64,000 nt of DNA from Vigna angularis (GCF_016808095.1 NC_068973.1:27508077-27572076), one strand, 5' to 3'. Positions 48,600-62,816 are shown, numbered from the stretch's first letter. Translations and numbers: made by a program. The notes: a model not told the origin generated them from the sequence alone.

Positions 48600-50780
48600 A
48601 ATTGTTTTTCATTTGCATAATAAAGGACATTTTTCAGGTTCATTGGGCCTCATTGTCATGTTAGCCTTCTTTGAACCCAATTCTTCTGAAATATAAATTT
48701 GAGTGAAGAATTATTTTGGCATGTTTGTAATTTCACATCACACCATTTTGTTTGATTTTATTCCTTCTTCTTCTATATTTTGAATAAATCTAAAAATTTA
48801 AAAAAATATTGAAAAAAGGGAACAGTGCTCGAGCCCATTAGGCCCAATGGCCTTCGTGGTTTTCTCTCGAGTCTACTTCTTTTGAAAATATGTCAAAAAT
48901 ATTTTGTTTTCACATTTTTGCTGTTGAATGATGTATCATTCTGAGAGTTGTCAAAAAAAAAAAGCAAAAAGAAAAAGAATTCAAGTTAGATTTCAATTTT
49001 TTCAGTGTGATAGTAGGAATAGTTATCGTTGAGCCCATCTGGGCCCATTTTCAGTGTAATGTTTTCCTTAGTTTTGTTTTCTCAAATAAATAAATAAAAT
49101 AAAATAAAAAATATTTCCCTCATCATGTTTCATAATTTTCACATAATGTTAGACTTTTCTTTAAAACAAAAAAATAAAAATATTTTCAATTCCTTGTGTC
49201 GCACTCACATTTGGGTCCGTCCGGCCCGTTAAGCTGAGACTGCCTTGCATTTGGTTCGATTTTCTTCAGGTCCAAGCTTGACCTAGTTTTCTTTGTAGTC
49301 TTGTAAAATAAAAGTCAATCCAAAAATTTCAAAAAAGTATCAAAGTGCAAATTTTCAACAATGTCTTTAGAGTACAATCTTCCAAGTTGTCACATGTGAT
49401 TTTCTTTGAATTTTTAGTTAAAAAAAAATCTGAGAATGAAAGATGAACAGTTTTTGAGCCCATTAAGCCCCGTTGTCATATGTGGTTTCTCTTGAACCAG
49501 TGCATCTGAATTTCTGAAAAATAAAAATACATGTTTATGTAGATTTTGTGTTTTCAATTCATAATTTCCCTTTCCATTTGTGTGAACAAGTATTTGTGCA
49601 AAAAATAAAAATAGAGGAATTCAGGCCCTTGTCTGAAGATTTTGTCATGGTTGTAAAAAGAATAGTGTTGGGCCCATTGAGTCTAGTAGTGTTGCAAAAT
49701 TTTCTTTAGTTCAATCTTGTGAAATCCTCTCATAACAAAAAATGAAAAAAATGAATTTCTTTTAGCTTGTTCCATAAACTATGAAAAATGAAAAAAAAAT
49801 GTTTTCTTTGTCATCTTCTTGTGTCAAGTTCACACGGCTCAGGTCATCTGATCCATTGGGTCAATGTGCCTGGTAAGTCCAACTTCCTTCTATGTTACTT
49901 CTCCTCAGGTCCAATCCGATCTGGATTTTCCCGTGTCAGAAAGTAAAAAAAAAAAAAAAAAGATCGGTTCGGAGCCCATTGAGTCCAATTGTCCTTCTCT
50001 GTCAAAAAAAAAAAATACAAAAAGATTTCTTTCCGTAAATGGCATAATTTTCCTTGAGTAATATATTTGTCAAATAAAAAAGCAGCATAATTGTGAAAGA
50101 TACAAATTGTTAACAATGTGTTTTCAGTACAGTCTTCCAAATTATCATGCATGATTTTCTTAGAATTTGTTGTCAAAGAAATTAAGAATTAAAGATGAAC
50201 AGTTTGCGAGCCCATTAGGCCCAGTTGGCATATGTGGTTTCTCTTGAGTCAGTGCATCTGAAATCCTAAAAAACAGAAGGAAACGCTTGTCTCTGTTTGT
50301 TTTGTGTTGTCGAATTCATAATTGCTAAAAATAAAAATAGAGGAATTCAGACCCTGTTTAAGATTTTTGTTATGAATATAAGAAGAATAGTTTTTGGTCT
50401 CATTGGGTCGAGAGAGTGTCGTGAAATCTTCTCTAATTCAATTTTCTGAAATCCTCTAAAAAAATATATGAATTTCTTTTAGCTTGTACCATAAAATGTG
50501 AAAAATGAAAAAATATTTTCTTTGTCATTTTCTTGTGTCAAGCTTTCACGACTCAGGTCATCTGATCCATTGGGTCAATGTGCCTGGTAAGACCAACTTC
50601 CTTCTATGTCAATTCTCTTCAGGTCCAATCCGATTTGGATTTTTCCCGTGTCAAAAAGAAAAGTCCAATTCTAAGCTCATTAAGTCCATTTCTCGTTCTC
50701 TATTAAAAAAAATATTCAAAAATATTTCCTTCAATAAACTGCATAATTTTCCCTCATTAGCATATCTTTCATTCATTAAA
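48600..50780. repeat. Degenerate large repeats with 'gagcccattgggccca' phrases
   Basis: The phrase gagcccattaggcccaatt and relatives recur many times. Two long units (49437-49960 and 50187-50690) are clearly duplicated, sharing catctgatccattgggtcaa and tccaacttccttctatgt. No coding potential is apparent. The poly-A tracts look like slippage sites. Confidence 0.65.
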
Positions 50781-51964
50781 TAAAAGAGAACACAAATTTG
50801 AAAAATTCAAAAAGATAATTGAGTCAATTGTTTTCGAGGTAAGTCATCAAGTTTATGTTATTCTAAGAATAAAAAGAAAATGGATGTCATTCTTTGTTGG
50901 GTCAGATAATTGGGTCACATTTGCCATTTGAACCTCAGTGTGTGCGTTGCTTGAGAATACTCATTCCTTAGTAATATCCATCATCAGCCTTCATTGAATC
51001 TTTATTTGTAAACATCTACCCGTCAGACTTCATTCAGCCTTTGTTTGTAAACATCCATCCCTCATACTCAGCCTTAATTGAACCTTTGTTTGTAAACATC
51101 TACCTGTTAGCCTTAGTTGGGCCTTTGTTTGAAAACATCCATCCTCCGACCTTTATTGTACAAAAGGATTGACTCCGATCATTGCCCAAGATGAACAAAA
51201 TTATATTTTGGGGCAAATGTGCCTGTCCATAATTTTGTCAGTTAGGTGATCCTTGAATCCTTCAAAGACAAAAAAAAAAAGAGAGTTTCAAAAAGAAAAT
51301 AAAAAGAAAAACAACTCGTGCTGAAGTCAATTGATTTGTCATAGAGTTAATCTTTCAAAAATAAAGTGACCAGAGTTCAAGATGATGTGTGGCAATTTTC
51401 CTTCATCCAAAAAGAAACAGAAAAAATATATCCATTGATACCCATTTGAGCCAAGAAATAATTCTCTTTCAAATTTACCCGAGTAAGAGTTACCATTACA
51501 ATAGAAGTCGACTCAGGATGCAAACAAAAGACACTTAGTGATCAAAGAAAGAAAATTCATCAAGAAGAGCAAATAGAAAGAAGAAACACTGAGTAGTGAT
51601 CTTAAGAAGAGAAAAGCATTGAGGAGGTTGACAAATAGCAAATTCAGGACCAAAATGGTAACTCTTGTTTCAAAAAATAATAACCTGAAAACATTTGTTT
51701 GGGCCTTATCCGTTGTTTGAATACCCTTTAGCCCACAGCATCATTACGAGCCGAATAAAAGCCCACACTGATTGAATGATGATTTCTTTAATTTTCATAA
51801 AGATTAATTGTGTGATAAGTTGAAATGACTTGCTAAATAGTTGTAAAAAAAGAAAAAATAAAAATGAAGAAACAAAATGTCTTAGGAAGAGGGGATTTTC
51901 TTGCTAACTAGCTAAAAAGAAAGGTCATTTAAGGGCATCCTTTTGTTCAATCCTTTCCAAATCC

Positions 51965-52400
51965 ATCCTCAGACGAGGGGCAGCCCTGTTGGGCCTCATT
52001 CATCCTGACGTTCATCAATCCATTCACCCAGCTGGGCAACCTTTGTGGGCCTCTCATGAGCTTGATTTATCCATCCTATTGAAACCGGGGCAGTTATCTC
52101 AATTTTGTATGACTCTAATTGGTCCCAGAATTTATAAAGTCACCCTCGAAACAGGGGCATCCATTTTGGCCTTCCATGATTTCTATTCATCTTAACATTC
52201 GCGAATCCGAAACGGGGGGCAACTTTTTGGGCCTTGCATGATGTCAATCTGCCTCGACCTTCACTGATTAGTATCCAAAACTAGGGGCAATTTTGTGAGA
52301 TATATGGATTTGACACCCTGATATTTCATAGATACATTTGTCCATACAAATGTTTCTCCCAGACCTCAAACTGGGGCAGCTTGAAGAGTATCTCTGATCT
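51965..52400. repeat. Degenerate ~60-bp repeats with a GGGGCA core
   Basis: Six loosely similar units carry cgaggggcagcc, accggggcagtt, acaggggcatcc, acggggggcaac, actaggggcaat and actggggcagct, with ttgggcctt phrases between. They resemble decayed tandem repeats or scattered polypurine tracts. Confidence 0.5.
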
Positions 52401-52672
52401 CACATTGGCATTTACAACTAGTTTGAGGAGTGGCAGGCCCACATTGTGATCTCTATACCTGCCAAAACCCTTCCAAATCCTTCCACATATTTGTCCCAAC
52501 CCTTGACATCAAGCATGTATACATAGGTATTTCATCAGAAAATGTCCAGCACAAGCTTCATTTTGAACATTTGACTTTAGAATTTGGACATCCATTGTAA
52601 AAAGAAAGTGAAAGTCTAAATTGTCATAAATTTTGATGATTTCAAAGAAAACAAATTGACTAAAAAAAAATA

Positions 52673-52676
<4 letters not shown>

Positions 52677-52765
<89 letters not shown>
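52677..52765. repeat. (TA)n microsatellite
   Basis: A continuous TA run of about 44 units in the 3' part of the retrotransposon. Confidence 0.97.
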
Positions 52766-52768
<3 letters not shown>

Positions 52769-53344
52769 GTAGTTTTCCATTACAAAAAATCACATCATGT
52801 ACATATTCTCATAAACCTTGAATTTAATTTCATGAATGTTTATCTCGCAAAAGGACAAAAAAATCAACATGCATCAAAAGTTTTCTCCTCCAATTTCAAA
52901 ATTACATCAAACCTCCTTTCTTCAAAAAGACAAAAAAAAAAAATTAACATACATCAAAGTTTGCTTCTCCAAATTTAAAAATTTACATAATGCAACTCCT
53001 GGTTTATTGATTTCAACATTATGCAAAATTTTTAAAGCCTTGTTTGCTCATTTCATAAACATGGACACTCATTGCTGTCTAAAAAATCATAAAAAAAAAA
53101 CAAACAGAAATGAAATGGAAAGTATCATAAAGGACCACAACAGGGGCAACGAAAAGAATGATCCAAAAAAAAAACAAAAAAAAAACCGAAAAAGTGAGAG
53201 TAAAAGAAAAGAACGAAATGAAAGTCTCATGTGTCTATGCATTCATGCACCATCATGACATAACATCATCTCAGAGAAAGCGAGGAAAATTATTTGCAAA
53301 ATCTTCATGTTTTACTCGGCATTTATCAACTTTTCAAAGCTGCA

Positions 53345-54535
53345 AATCCAGGTTTTTAAATTTCTGTTATCGACCCTCTGCGTGGCAATGGTCGGATTTA
53401 AATTTCTGTTCTGTGAGTTTGGCCCTCTGCGAGGCAATGGTCAAATCCAGGTTTTAGTTTTCTATTATCGACCCTCTGCGCGGCAATGGTCGGATTTAAA
53501 TTTATGTTCTGTGAGTTTGGCCCTCTGTGAGGCAATGGTCAAATCCAGGTTTTAACTTTCTGTTATCGACCCTCTGCGTGGCAATGGTCGGATTTAAATT
53601 TCTGTTCTGTGAGTTTGGCCCTCTGCGAGGCAATGTCAAATCCAGGTTTTAACTTTATGTTATCGACCCTCTGCGTGGCAATGGTCGGATTTAAATTTAT
53701 GTTCTGTGAGTTTGGCCCTCTGCGAGGCAATGGTCAAATCCAGGTTTTAACTTTCTGTTATCGACCCTATGTGTGGCAATGGTCGGATTTAAATTTCTGT
53801 TCTGTGAGTTTGGCCCTCTGCGAGGCAATAGTCAAATCCAGGTTTTAACTTTCTATTATCGACCCTCTGCGTGGCAATGGTCGGATTTAAATTTCTGTTC
53901 TGTGAGTTTGGCCCTCTGCGAGGCAATGGTCAAATCCAGGTTTTAACTTTCTGTTATCGACCCTCTGCGTGGCAATGGTCGGATTTAAATTTCTGTTCTG
54001 TGAGTTTGGCCCTCTGCGAGGCAATGGTCAAATCCAGGTTTTTAAATTTCTGTTATCGACCCTCTGCGTGGCAATGGTTGGATTTAAATTTCTGTTCTGT
54101 GAGTTTGGCCCTCTGCGAGGCAATGGTCAAATCCAGGTTTTAACTTTCTGTTATCGACCCTCTGCGTGGCAATGGTCAGATTTAAATTTCTGTTCTGTGA
54201 GTTTGGCCCTCTGCGAGGCAATGGTCAAATCCAGGTTTTAACTTTCTGTTATCGACCCTCTGCGTGGCAATGGTCGGATTTAAATTTCTGTTCTCTGAGT
54301 TTGGCCCTCTGCGAGGCAATGGTCAAATCCAGGTTTTAACTTTCTGTTATCGACCTTCTGCGTGGCAATGGTCGGATTTAAATTTTTGTTCTGTGAGTTT
54401 GGCCCTCTGTGAGGCAATGGTCAAATCCAGGTTTTAACTTTCTGTTATCGACCCTCTGCAACGCAATGGTCAAATCCAGGTTTTAATTTTCTATTATCGA
54501 CCCTCTGCAAGGCAATGGTCGAGCCCAATTTTACT
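53345..54535. repeat. 98-bp satellite-like tandem array, about 11 units
   Basis: The unit consists of two related halves: tatcgaccctctgcgtggca + atggtcggatttaaatttct, and gtttggccctctgcgaggca + atggtcaaatccaggtttta. It repeats with few changes and ends in half-units. The open frames across it are by-products. Its place before the 3' LTR fits the hypervariable 3' region of Ogre/Tat elements, a known source of satellite DNA. Confidence 0.95.
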
Positions 54536-54601
54536 TTCTGCCATTGGTGTCTCGGCCCTCTGCTTGGCAATGGTCGAACCCAATATCATTCACTATTCCA
54601 T

Positions 54602-54980
54602 AGGGTTGTACACCCTCCACGAGGTTATTACACCTCATTCACTTCCATAGGGTTGGTACACCCTCCACGAGGTTTGTACACCTCATCAACTTCATTCATA
54701 GGGTTGGTACACCCTCCACGAGGTTATTACACCTCATTCACTTCCATAGGGTTGGTACACCCTCCACGAGGTTTCTACACCTCATCAACTTCATCCATAG
54801 GGTTGGTACACCCTCCACAAGGTTATTACACCTCATTCACTTCCATAGTGGTTGTACACCCTCCACGAGGTTTCTACACCTCATCAACTTCATCCATAGG
54901 GTTGGTACACCCTCCACGAGGTCATTACACCTCATTCACTTCCATAGGGTTATTACACCCTCCACGAGGTTGTTAGACTT
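54602..54980. repeat. 48/51-bp tandem array, about 8 units
   Basis: Units of gggttggtacaccctccacg + aggttattacacctcattca, alternating with a 51-bp form containing ctcatcaacttcatccatag. Confidence 0.95.
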
Positions 54981-55134
54981 CATTTCTTTTCGTTATGTTC
55001 ATTTTGTTTGTTCATTGTTCATTTTGAAATCCGGACGAAATTTGCGTTTCTTTCTTTACTTAGCTTTTACTCCGATAATACAAAAATCTCAAATTTTCAT
55101 ATTATCTAGTAAAATCTAAGTAAAGATGGGCAGC

Positions 55135-58100
55135 TGTCAACACCCAATTTCGTCTGGATTGACTAATAGATTTATTTTATTTTCATCATGAGTGTAAAAT
55201 AAAAAATAAATAAAAAATAAATAAATAAAAATAAATAAATAAAATAAAAATAAAAATAAAACATTAAAAAGAAAAACAGCGTTTGTCCTCGACTGTAGCT
55301 TTAGGACCGAACGTTTTTTGGTCGATTGCTGACCGTTCCTCCTCTTCCTTTCGGACCGTTCGTCCTCGCCCTTGCGTGACTGTTCGTCCACTGCATGGCA
55401 CGACCGTTCGTATTCACCCTTTCGCTGATTGTTCGTCCTCTATCCTAAGTAGACCGTTCGTCCTTTACCGTGCGCTTCTCTTATCCATATCTTTATGACG
55501 TTCGGCTCCTCCCCCACATGACACCGTTCGTTCATCATGACTAATATCACAGACGTTCGGCTTTATGCAACCTATCGCTCGGCCATCCGTGACCCCAAGC
55601 TTTCGATCGTTCGGTTTTTTTTTTTTTCTTCATGATCAGCTTTCAGGCATTCAACCTCAATGACGTTCGGACGCTCGTTCTCAACCGTTCGGTCATTCGA
55701 CCTCAGTGACGTTCGGGCGCTCATGCTCAACCGTTCATTCATCCTCAAGCGTTCACTATTCGACCGTTCGGCAATTCTGTCCTTAATGACGTTCGTCCGC
55801 CGCCTCAACCGTTCGTCCGTCTGGAAGCGACTACTCGACCGTTCGGCCATTCATACTTTTATGACGTTCGGCAATTCTCATGTTCAACCGTTCGGTCATC
55901 CACAAGCTATTCTACCGCTCGTCCTCGCTACTTTGCCGCTCGTCCAGGTTACTCCCCTCATCTACCGCTCGTCATGGTCGTCCTCCCTCTTCTACCGCTC
56001 GTTTCCCACTGCTAGCGCTCACCCATTTAGCTCCGCTTTTTCGGCCGTTCGGCCAAAAACCATTCGACCTCAAATACGTTCGGTCGTTCGTTCGGTCTTG
56101 ATGTGTTTATTCTGAACGTTCGGTCTTGTTTTGTTTGTTTTCAATTGAACGTTCGGTATTGATGTGTTTTTCTGTTAGCGTTCATAGGGAGCGACCGTTA
56201 TAGATGTTGTTTCGTCATAGGCGTTCGGTCTTGGTGAAGCGTTCATCTGAACAGTGAGGCGTTCGTTGGTAGCGAGCATTCGGTCTTGGTGTACTGGTGA
56301 TGACTACCGTTCGTTTTGGAGCGTTCGTCCTAATAGTGTATGATCTTCTAGCGTTCGTGGAAATAGAATTGTGCAGCGAATAGCGTTCGGTTATATTATG
56401 TGTTAGTAACTTTCGGTCTTGGATATGTGTTTTCTCAGTTGAACGCTCGGCTGTTTATTCTCAAATTGAATGTTCGGTCTCGATATGCATAGTGAACGAC
56501 CGTTCTAGATTATTTTCATTGACGTGTTGAGGTGCTTGTCAAAACAGTAATTTGTGTTAAAATGGTCGTTCGCGGTGCTGACTGTGTTTTAAAAGGGGCC
56601 TACCACTAAGTCTTAATTATTCCCCACTTTAATAAATTATTCCCACAGTCTTCTACCAACCCAATGATTTCTGCATCCACCAACCACAGCTACCGACACT
56701 CCTCATCCAATGGAAATCTGCCGACAATGGAGTTTTCGGTCAATTTAAGCAGGAGGACACCTGAAATGATGAGACCAGGGGGCCAAACTCCAAACTCGGG
56801 AGGAACCTTCATCTCCAACAGCCTAACATCTTCATCCTTATACCACCTCCAACATCATGATCCTCATCCCTTTCCTTTTCATCCTCATCTCCAGCACCTC
56901 TTTATCCTCTCAATGATCAATTCGTGCTATCCTCCGTGTTGCTTCATCACCTTTACATCCTTTTGTTCCATCCATTAAGTACCCATTCGAAACCAATATA
57001 AACCAGTATTTCTTGAACCTACAACCAGAGAGCATCAACATCCATAAGAAACTTACGAGAATAGAGAAAAATGAAAGCTAATGATCGTAACACTCTTTTC
57101 AGAATCAGATTCAAGATTTCTTTCATTTTCAGTTTCTTGTAACTCAATTAGGAATGAAAATACAAGGCAGTATCTACTCTCGTCCTTTTCAATTTCGTCC
57201 ATCGACCAGCCCCTCTCAGATTTCCACCCTTTCTGTTCTAGAATTCATCAAATTCATCCCCATTTTTCTCACTGGATCACCACGCACCCACAGACAAACC
57301 CACCACCGAAAGCATCATCATCCCCTACCATCTTCACAAGAAAGAAATCGTTTCCCCAACTCGAAAAAGAAAAGTCGGGGTTAGCATCCCAGCCCGTTGG
57401 TGGTGGAATCAGAAAGGTTGTCGGCGTGGGTCGCATGCACCGGTAGTGAATCGGGGCTGTGCGTGAAGAAGTAAGGGAGAGAACCTGGCACTGTGGCAGA
57501 CGGTGGTGGCCTCCAGGACGCGGCGGCTGGCTGAGACCGCGATGGCGACCCGCATCGCCGGCGGCAAAGTCGCGAGGTGGGAGTTGGCTGTCGACGTTGG
57601 AATCATAAAGAGACTGTGGTGTGGGTGTGCACCAAGCGATCGTACGCATCAGCCTGGTGCTCATTACGCAAAATTAAAAGATAAATTGAAAATTACAAAA
57701 AAAATATTTTAAAGGCTTAAGCACATGTGTGATCGCACGCATCGTCTTTGTGTTGAAAACATTTTCTGTTTATTTTACAAAAATACCAAAAAAATACAAA
57801 ATCTTCCAAAACCCAAAAACATCAATAGTTTCAATCAACAAACAATCTTTCTGGCCAGAACTACGTGATCCTTGATTCTCCATCAAAAATGGAGATACGT
57901 AGGAGCAAGGCTAGTCCTTGTCAGGTTCACTCTCCCAAAAATCCAAATTTAGCCAAAATCATTTCCAAACAAAATTCTCAAACAATTTTCTAAACTAAAT
58001 TTTCAAGCAATTTCAAAAAAAGAACTACGGAACCCTGATTTCTCATTCTTAATGAGAATACGTAGGAGCAAGGTCCATCCTTGTCGGGCCCAAAAAACTA

Positions 58101-58402
58101 AAAAATACATTTTGTTTCTTTAGAATTTTATTTTAGGGGAAAGTTAAACATTTTGGAAACCACATCATATTCGCGTATTTAGTTAAAGGTACTGCCTTAG
58201 GGCAGGCGTTGTAGGGTGCTAATACCTTCCCTACACGTAACCGACTCCCGAACCAAGAATCTCAGTTTCGCAGACCATGCCTTATCATTTTATGGTTTTT
58301 TCGTAGTTTTCCAGAATAAACTATGGTGGCGACTCCAAATCTCTTTTTCAAAACCTTTTTTTCTTTTCGGATCGTCGTCCCGTCGCGATCCCGGTTGCGA
58401 CA
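55135..58402 (+). repeat. Right LTR of the Ogre/Tat-like element (3.3 kb)
   Basis: Begins TGTCAACACCC and ends ccggttgcgaca. It is highly similar to 39803-43632, but joins gtgtgcaccaa directly to gcgatcgtacgc, so the ~590 bp found in the left LTR are missing. Confidence 0.9.
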
Positions 58403-58404
58403 GG

Positions 58405-59245
58405 TAGCAGTGGATTATGTGAGTAAATGGGTGGAAGCTCTGGCTTGTCCCAAGAATGATTCTAGCACTATTATTAAATTCCTGAAAAGGAAAATTTTCT
58501 CCCAGTTTGGAACGCCTAGAGTACTCATTAGTGATGGAGGATCTCATTTTTGCAATTTTCAGCTTGCAAAGGTACTCAAGCACTATGGTGTGAGACAGAA
58601 GGTAGCTACACCTTACCATCCACAAACAAACGGGCAAGCTGAGGTTTCTAATAGGGATATAAAGAGGATTCTAGAAAAGATAGTTGCTTCATCAAAAATG
58701 GATTGGTCTCAAAAGTTAGATGATGCTCTTTGGGCATATTGAACCACAATAAGACAGCTATTGGATTATCTCCTTTCCAAATGATCTATGGAAAGGCATG
58801 TCACCTTCCGGTGAAGATGGAACATCGAGCTCTGTGGGCCTTAAAATTCTTTAATTTTGATCCTTGTGACACTGTAGAAAAAAGGAGAAGGAAAATTATT
58901 GAGCTTGAGGAGATGCGCCTGTATAGCTATGATTCTTCCAAGAATTACAAAGAAAATGTGAAATTTTATCATGACAGGAAGCTGGTAAGAAAGGTCTTTA
59001 ATCTAAGACAGTGGGTGTTGCTGTTCAATTCACGACTAAAAATTTTCCCTGGAAAGTTGAAGTCCAAGTAGTCTGGTCCATTTATGGTCAAGAATGTCCT
59101 TCCACATGGAGTAGTTGAGTTGACAGATCCAACCTCTGAAGACCTACAAACAAGTTGGATAGTCAATGGACAACGTCTCAAGCACTATTTAGATGGTGAG
59201 GTGGAATGCCTTTCCACAATTATGGAGTTAGTTCATCCAAATTGA
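58405..59245 (+). pseudogene. Athila-type integrase/pol C-terminus
   Basis: Opens mid-protein where the Ogre/Tat-like LTR ends: [89 protein letters not shown] and SWIVNGQRLKHYLDGE. These are the integrase core (second D and the E-containing block) and the C-terminal tail typical of Athila-like Ty3/gypsy elements. In-frame TGA at 58740 and TAG near 59069 each replace one codon, so it is dead. The rest of pol is not in the window. Confidence 0.88.
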
Positions 59246-60580
59246 GTTTTATGGTGTCAAGCTAATGACGTTAAAGAAGCCCTTACTAGGAGGCAACCCA
59301 TTCTTCTATTTTCATTGTTTTCCTTTTGATCAGTTGTTTTATTATTGTACTCTGCTTGGATAAATTACACTGCTTTGATTCAATTGTGCTGTGTTTTTTG
59401 ATAAGTATTGCTTTGTGATGCTCTAGTGTATTGGTTGATGTTGAGATTATGTATGATGTGCTAATACACAGGTAATGGCTCACAGTGTATGAAACAGGTG
59501 CTTGAGGTAAAATTTGATTGAGATACTGAGCAGGGTGTTTTTCTGAATTCTGGGACTTGAGAGTTTACTTGTATGAGTTTTGGGCTTCAGAGTTTTTGTG
59601 ACTAATTGCTATTGCTTTGGAAGCATGAATGATTTTGCCAAATTTTCTATGATTGAACTACTTGCTTGCAGGTTTCATCTGATCCAGGCCATCTTTTGTT
59701 ATCCCTTATTCTTTTAGCCTTCACATGATTTTTGTCCACTAAAAAGAAAACAATTTGTTCTAACCTTTGAACCTTGAGCCTTATGCATGTTTTGAAAACC
59801 CTTTGTGAAAATCTTTACCTTGAGTTAAGTTGAGAACATTTGTGAGGTATTGATAAAGGTTCAAGTTTGGGATTGCTGGAAAGATTGAGAAAGGAAAAGA
59901 AAAAGCATTGAGCTAAGCAGTAAGTACATGAAAAGCAAAAGAAAAAGAAAGATGAAAAGAAAAGCTCAATGCAAGGGAAAGTTGGGAAAAAGAAAGAGAT
60001 TTTGTGCTTGAATGATGAAATCATAAATGACTATCTTAACTCAAGGATTTTGTTGACCAGAAAAAACAAGTTCCTTCTTAGCCCAGCCAAGTTACAAGCC
60101 TTGAAAAGCCCTTGTGATGACAACTTGCTTGTGAGTATGTTTGATTGTGGTTAAATGAAAGGCAAAGTTAATTTGTGTAGAATTGTGATAGCAAAGTGAA
60201 AAAGACACCAACACCTCACTATACACCTTTGAGTTGAGTGATACACCTTTGAGTGATTGAGTGATACACTTTTGAGTGCTTGAGTGAAACACTTTCCTTG
60301 ATGAGGAGTAGTTCTTTGAAATTCTGATTACATCTTTGCTTGGTTGATTGATCATTCTTAAGGATAACATCTGTTGAAGTATATAAGCATCACATTGATT
60401 TTGATTGAATTAAGGCATATGTACATCTTGATTGACATCTGTATGCTGAGTTGATAAAAGTGATCTCTTGTCCTGGAAGAAAAAGTTTTTGAAAAATGTT
60501 GAGTCATTGTAGTGATTGTTTTGAAAAGCTAAGTTACATTATGTTTTGCTTGAGGACAAACAAAGTTCTAAGTTTGGAGT
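59246..60580 (+). mobile_element. Athila-type 3' noncoding interior
   Basis: No gene is seen. It ends with ttgaggacaaacaaagttct + aagtttggagt, the typical sequence before the 3' LTR of Athila elements. A run of gagtgatacacctttgagtg phrases lies at 60232-60295. Confidence 0.7.
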
Positions 60581-60760
60581 TGTGATAACAATTGAAAATT
60601 TCGTTATATGCGATGTAGTTTTGATACTAAATAAACCCTTTCTGCTTAAAAACTTGCTCGGTTGAAAAATCATTATTTTTATACTTAATTTTGACATTAA
60701 AAAAAATTTAACCATAATTTTTATATCATATTAAAAAATGAAGGTTTGCAGAGAAGGTTC
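60581..60760 (+). mobile_element. Start of an Athila-type 3' LTR (truncated)
   Basis: tgtgataacaattgaaaatt at 60581 follows the purine-rich tract directly. The right end is not identified. Confidence 0.6.
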
Positions 60761-60862
60761 TTGGGAAAATTCTTGGAAAGATTCTTGGGAAGATTCTTGG
60801 GAAGATTCTTGGGAAAAATTCTTGGGAAAATTCTTGGGAAGATTCTTGGGAAAATTCATGAT
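60757..60862. repeat. Short tandem repeat of 'attcttgggaag'
   Basis: About eight copies of a 12-15 bp unit; the open frames on both strands here are repeat artefacts. Confidence 0.9.
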
Positions 60863-60964
60863 AAGCAAAGAAGGTTTGCAAGGGTGTGATATGAAGAAGA
60901 TGATAATAAGATTGGGAAAAAAAAAAGGAAAAAAAGGTCAAATTTTTGTGTGTGTGGAGAGGGT

Positions 60965-61155
60965 GGGCAAAGTGCACTATACTGTACTATAAAAATTGAT
61001 AGTTAACTATAAAACAGTTCAAGAAAACTAAACTGAAAAATAGTTCAAAATAACTGAACTGAATTGTTTTTTAGTTCAGTTATAGTGTAGTGCAGTTCAA
61101 TGAACCATTTTTCAGTTAATTATAGTGCAGTTTAGTTAACTATAATGCAGTTTGT
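60965..61155. repeat. MITE-like inverted-repeat sequence
   Basis: Motifs agttaactata, cagttcagttatag and actgaactgaatt occur in both orientations around a centre near 61065, so the strand could fold back. It looks like a small foldback element. Confidence 0.5.
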
Positions 61156-61492
61156 TGTTACATGGTCTCTTAAAAGAATTTCTAAGCTCTTTGATTCAAG
61201 AAAATCAAATAATTCTGATCAGATTTCGCCAATATTTTTATAACTTTCTGAAGGAAGAAAATGGTTCCAAAATTAAAAAAATCCTATTTCAAATTCATTT
61301 GTTAATAGAATCTAAACTTAAATTTTGTGTTTCTGCATTGTACACAACCACAATAATTATTCTTTTAAGGGTGAAACCTAAAAGGAATACAAACATACTC
61401 TTCCTTCAATGAAGTCTTGAGTGCCAATGTTAACCACTACATTCATTTGCATTTATGATTAAACACAACATTTACATTTGGTGGGGTTTTGG

Positions 61493-61690
61493 GCAGCGAG
61501 GAACAACTTGAGATTTGATTTAGGGAAATTGTGGTTTGGGGAGAGGTTTGAGAATCTGGATTTGTCGCATAACGCTGGTAAGATTTCAAACAACGTTGTT
61601 GGGCTTCAGAAGTTGAACGTGAGTTCCAACCATCTCTGTGGTCAAATTCCCAAAATCACGTTTCCGACAAGTGCTTTGTTGGTGGCTATG
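61493..61690 (+). pseudogene. PGIP/FLOR1-like leucine-rich repeat C-terminal fragment
   Basis: In a 151-codon frame (61478-61933), residues ~6-70 read LRFDLGKLWFGERFENLDLS, GLQKLNVSSNHLCGQIPK and similar. This matches the last LRR and the C-terminal cap of polygalacturonase-inhibitor-like LRR proteins (cell wall). After residue ~70 the match is lost and the expected CLCGxPL cap is not in this frame. The rest of the frame is unrecognised. A broken fragment. Confidence 0.7.
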
Positions 61691-61699
61691 CCGCTGCGG

Positions 61700-62810
<1,111 letters not shown>

Positions 62811-62816
62811 AAAGGT

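Larger units (their letters stand above)
39803..58402 (+). mobile_element. Ogre/Tat-like LTR retrotransposon, 18.6 kb, no gag-pol seen
   Basis: Two long direct repeats (39803-43632; 55135-58402) enclose an 11.5 kb interior. The left LTR is followed by the PBS TGGCGACTCCACTGGGGAC (43635-43653), of the tRNA-Arg type reported for Ogre/Tat elements. The interior ends in large tandem repeats, then ...gatgggcagc|TGTCAACACCC at 55135. Hypervariable tandem repeats near the 3' end are known for this lineage. No gag, protease, RT or integrase was recognised, so it is non-autonomous. Instead it carries an antisense WOX-like gene. The left LTR lacks its first ~15 bp and its flank does not match the right flank, so the left junction is rearranged. 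Confidence 0.8.

Noticed and set aside
53307..54241. Several 80-90 codon frames with repeated RPSAWQWSDLNF-like phrases
   Set aside because: Pure by-products of the 98-bp tandem array.
54515..54976. 153-codon frame with LVHPPRGYYTSFTSI repeats
   Set aside because: Generated by the 48/51-bp tandem array.
60738..60992. Frames with repeated SWEDSWED / FPRIFPRI
   Set aside because: Products of the 12-15 bp 'attcttgggaag' repeat.
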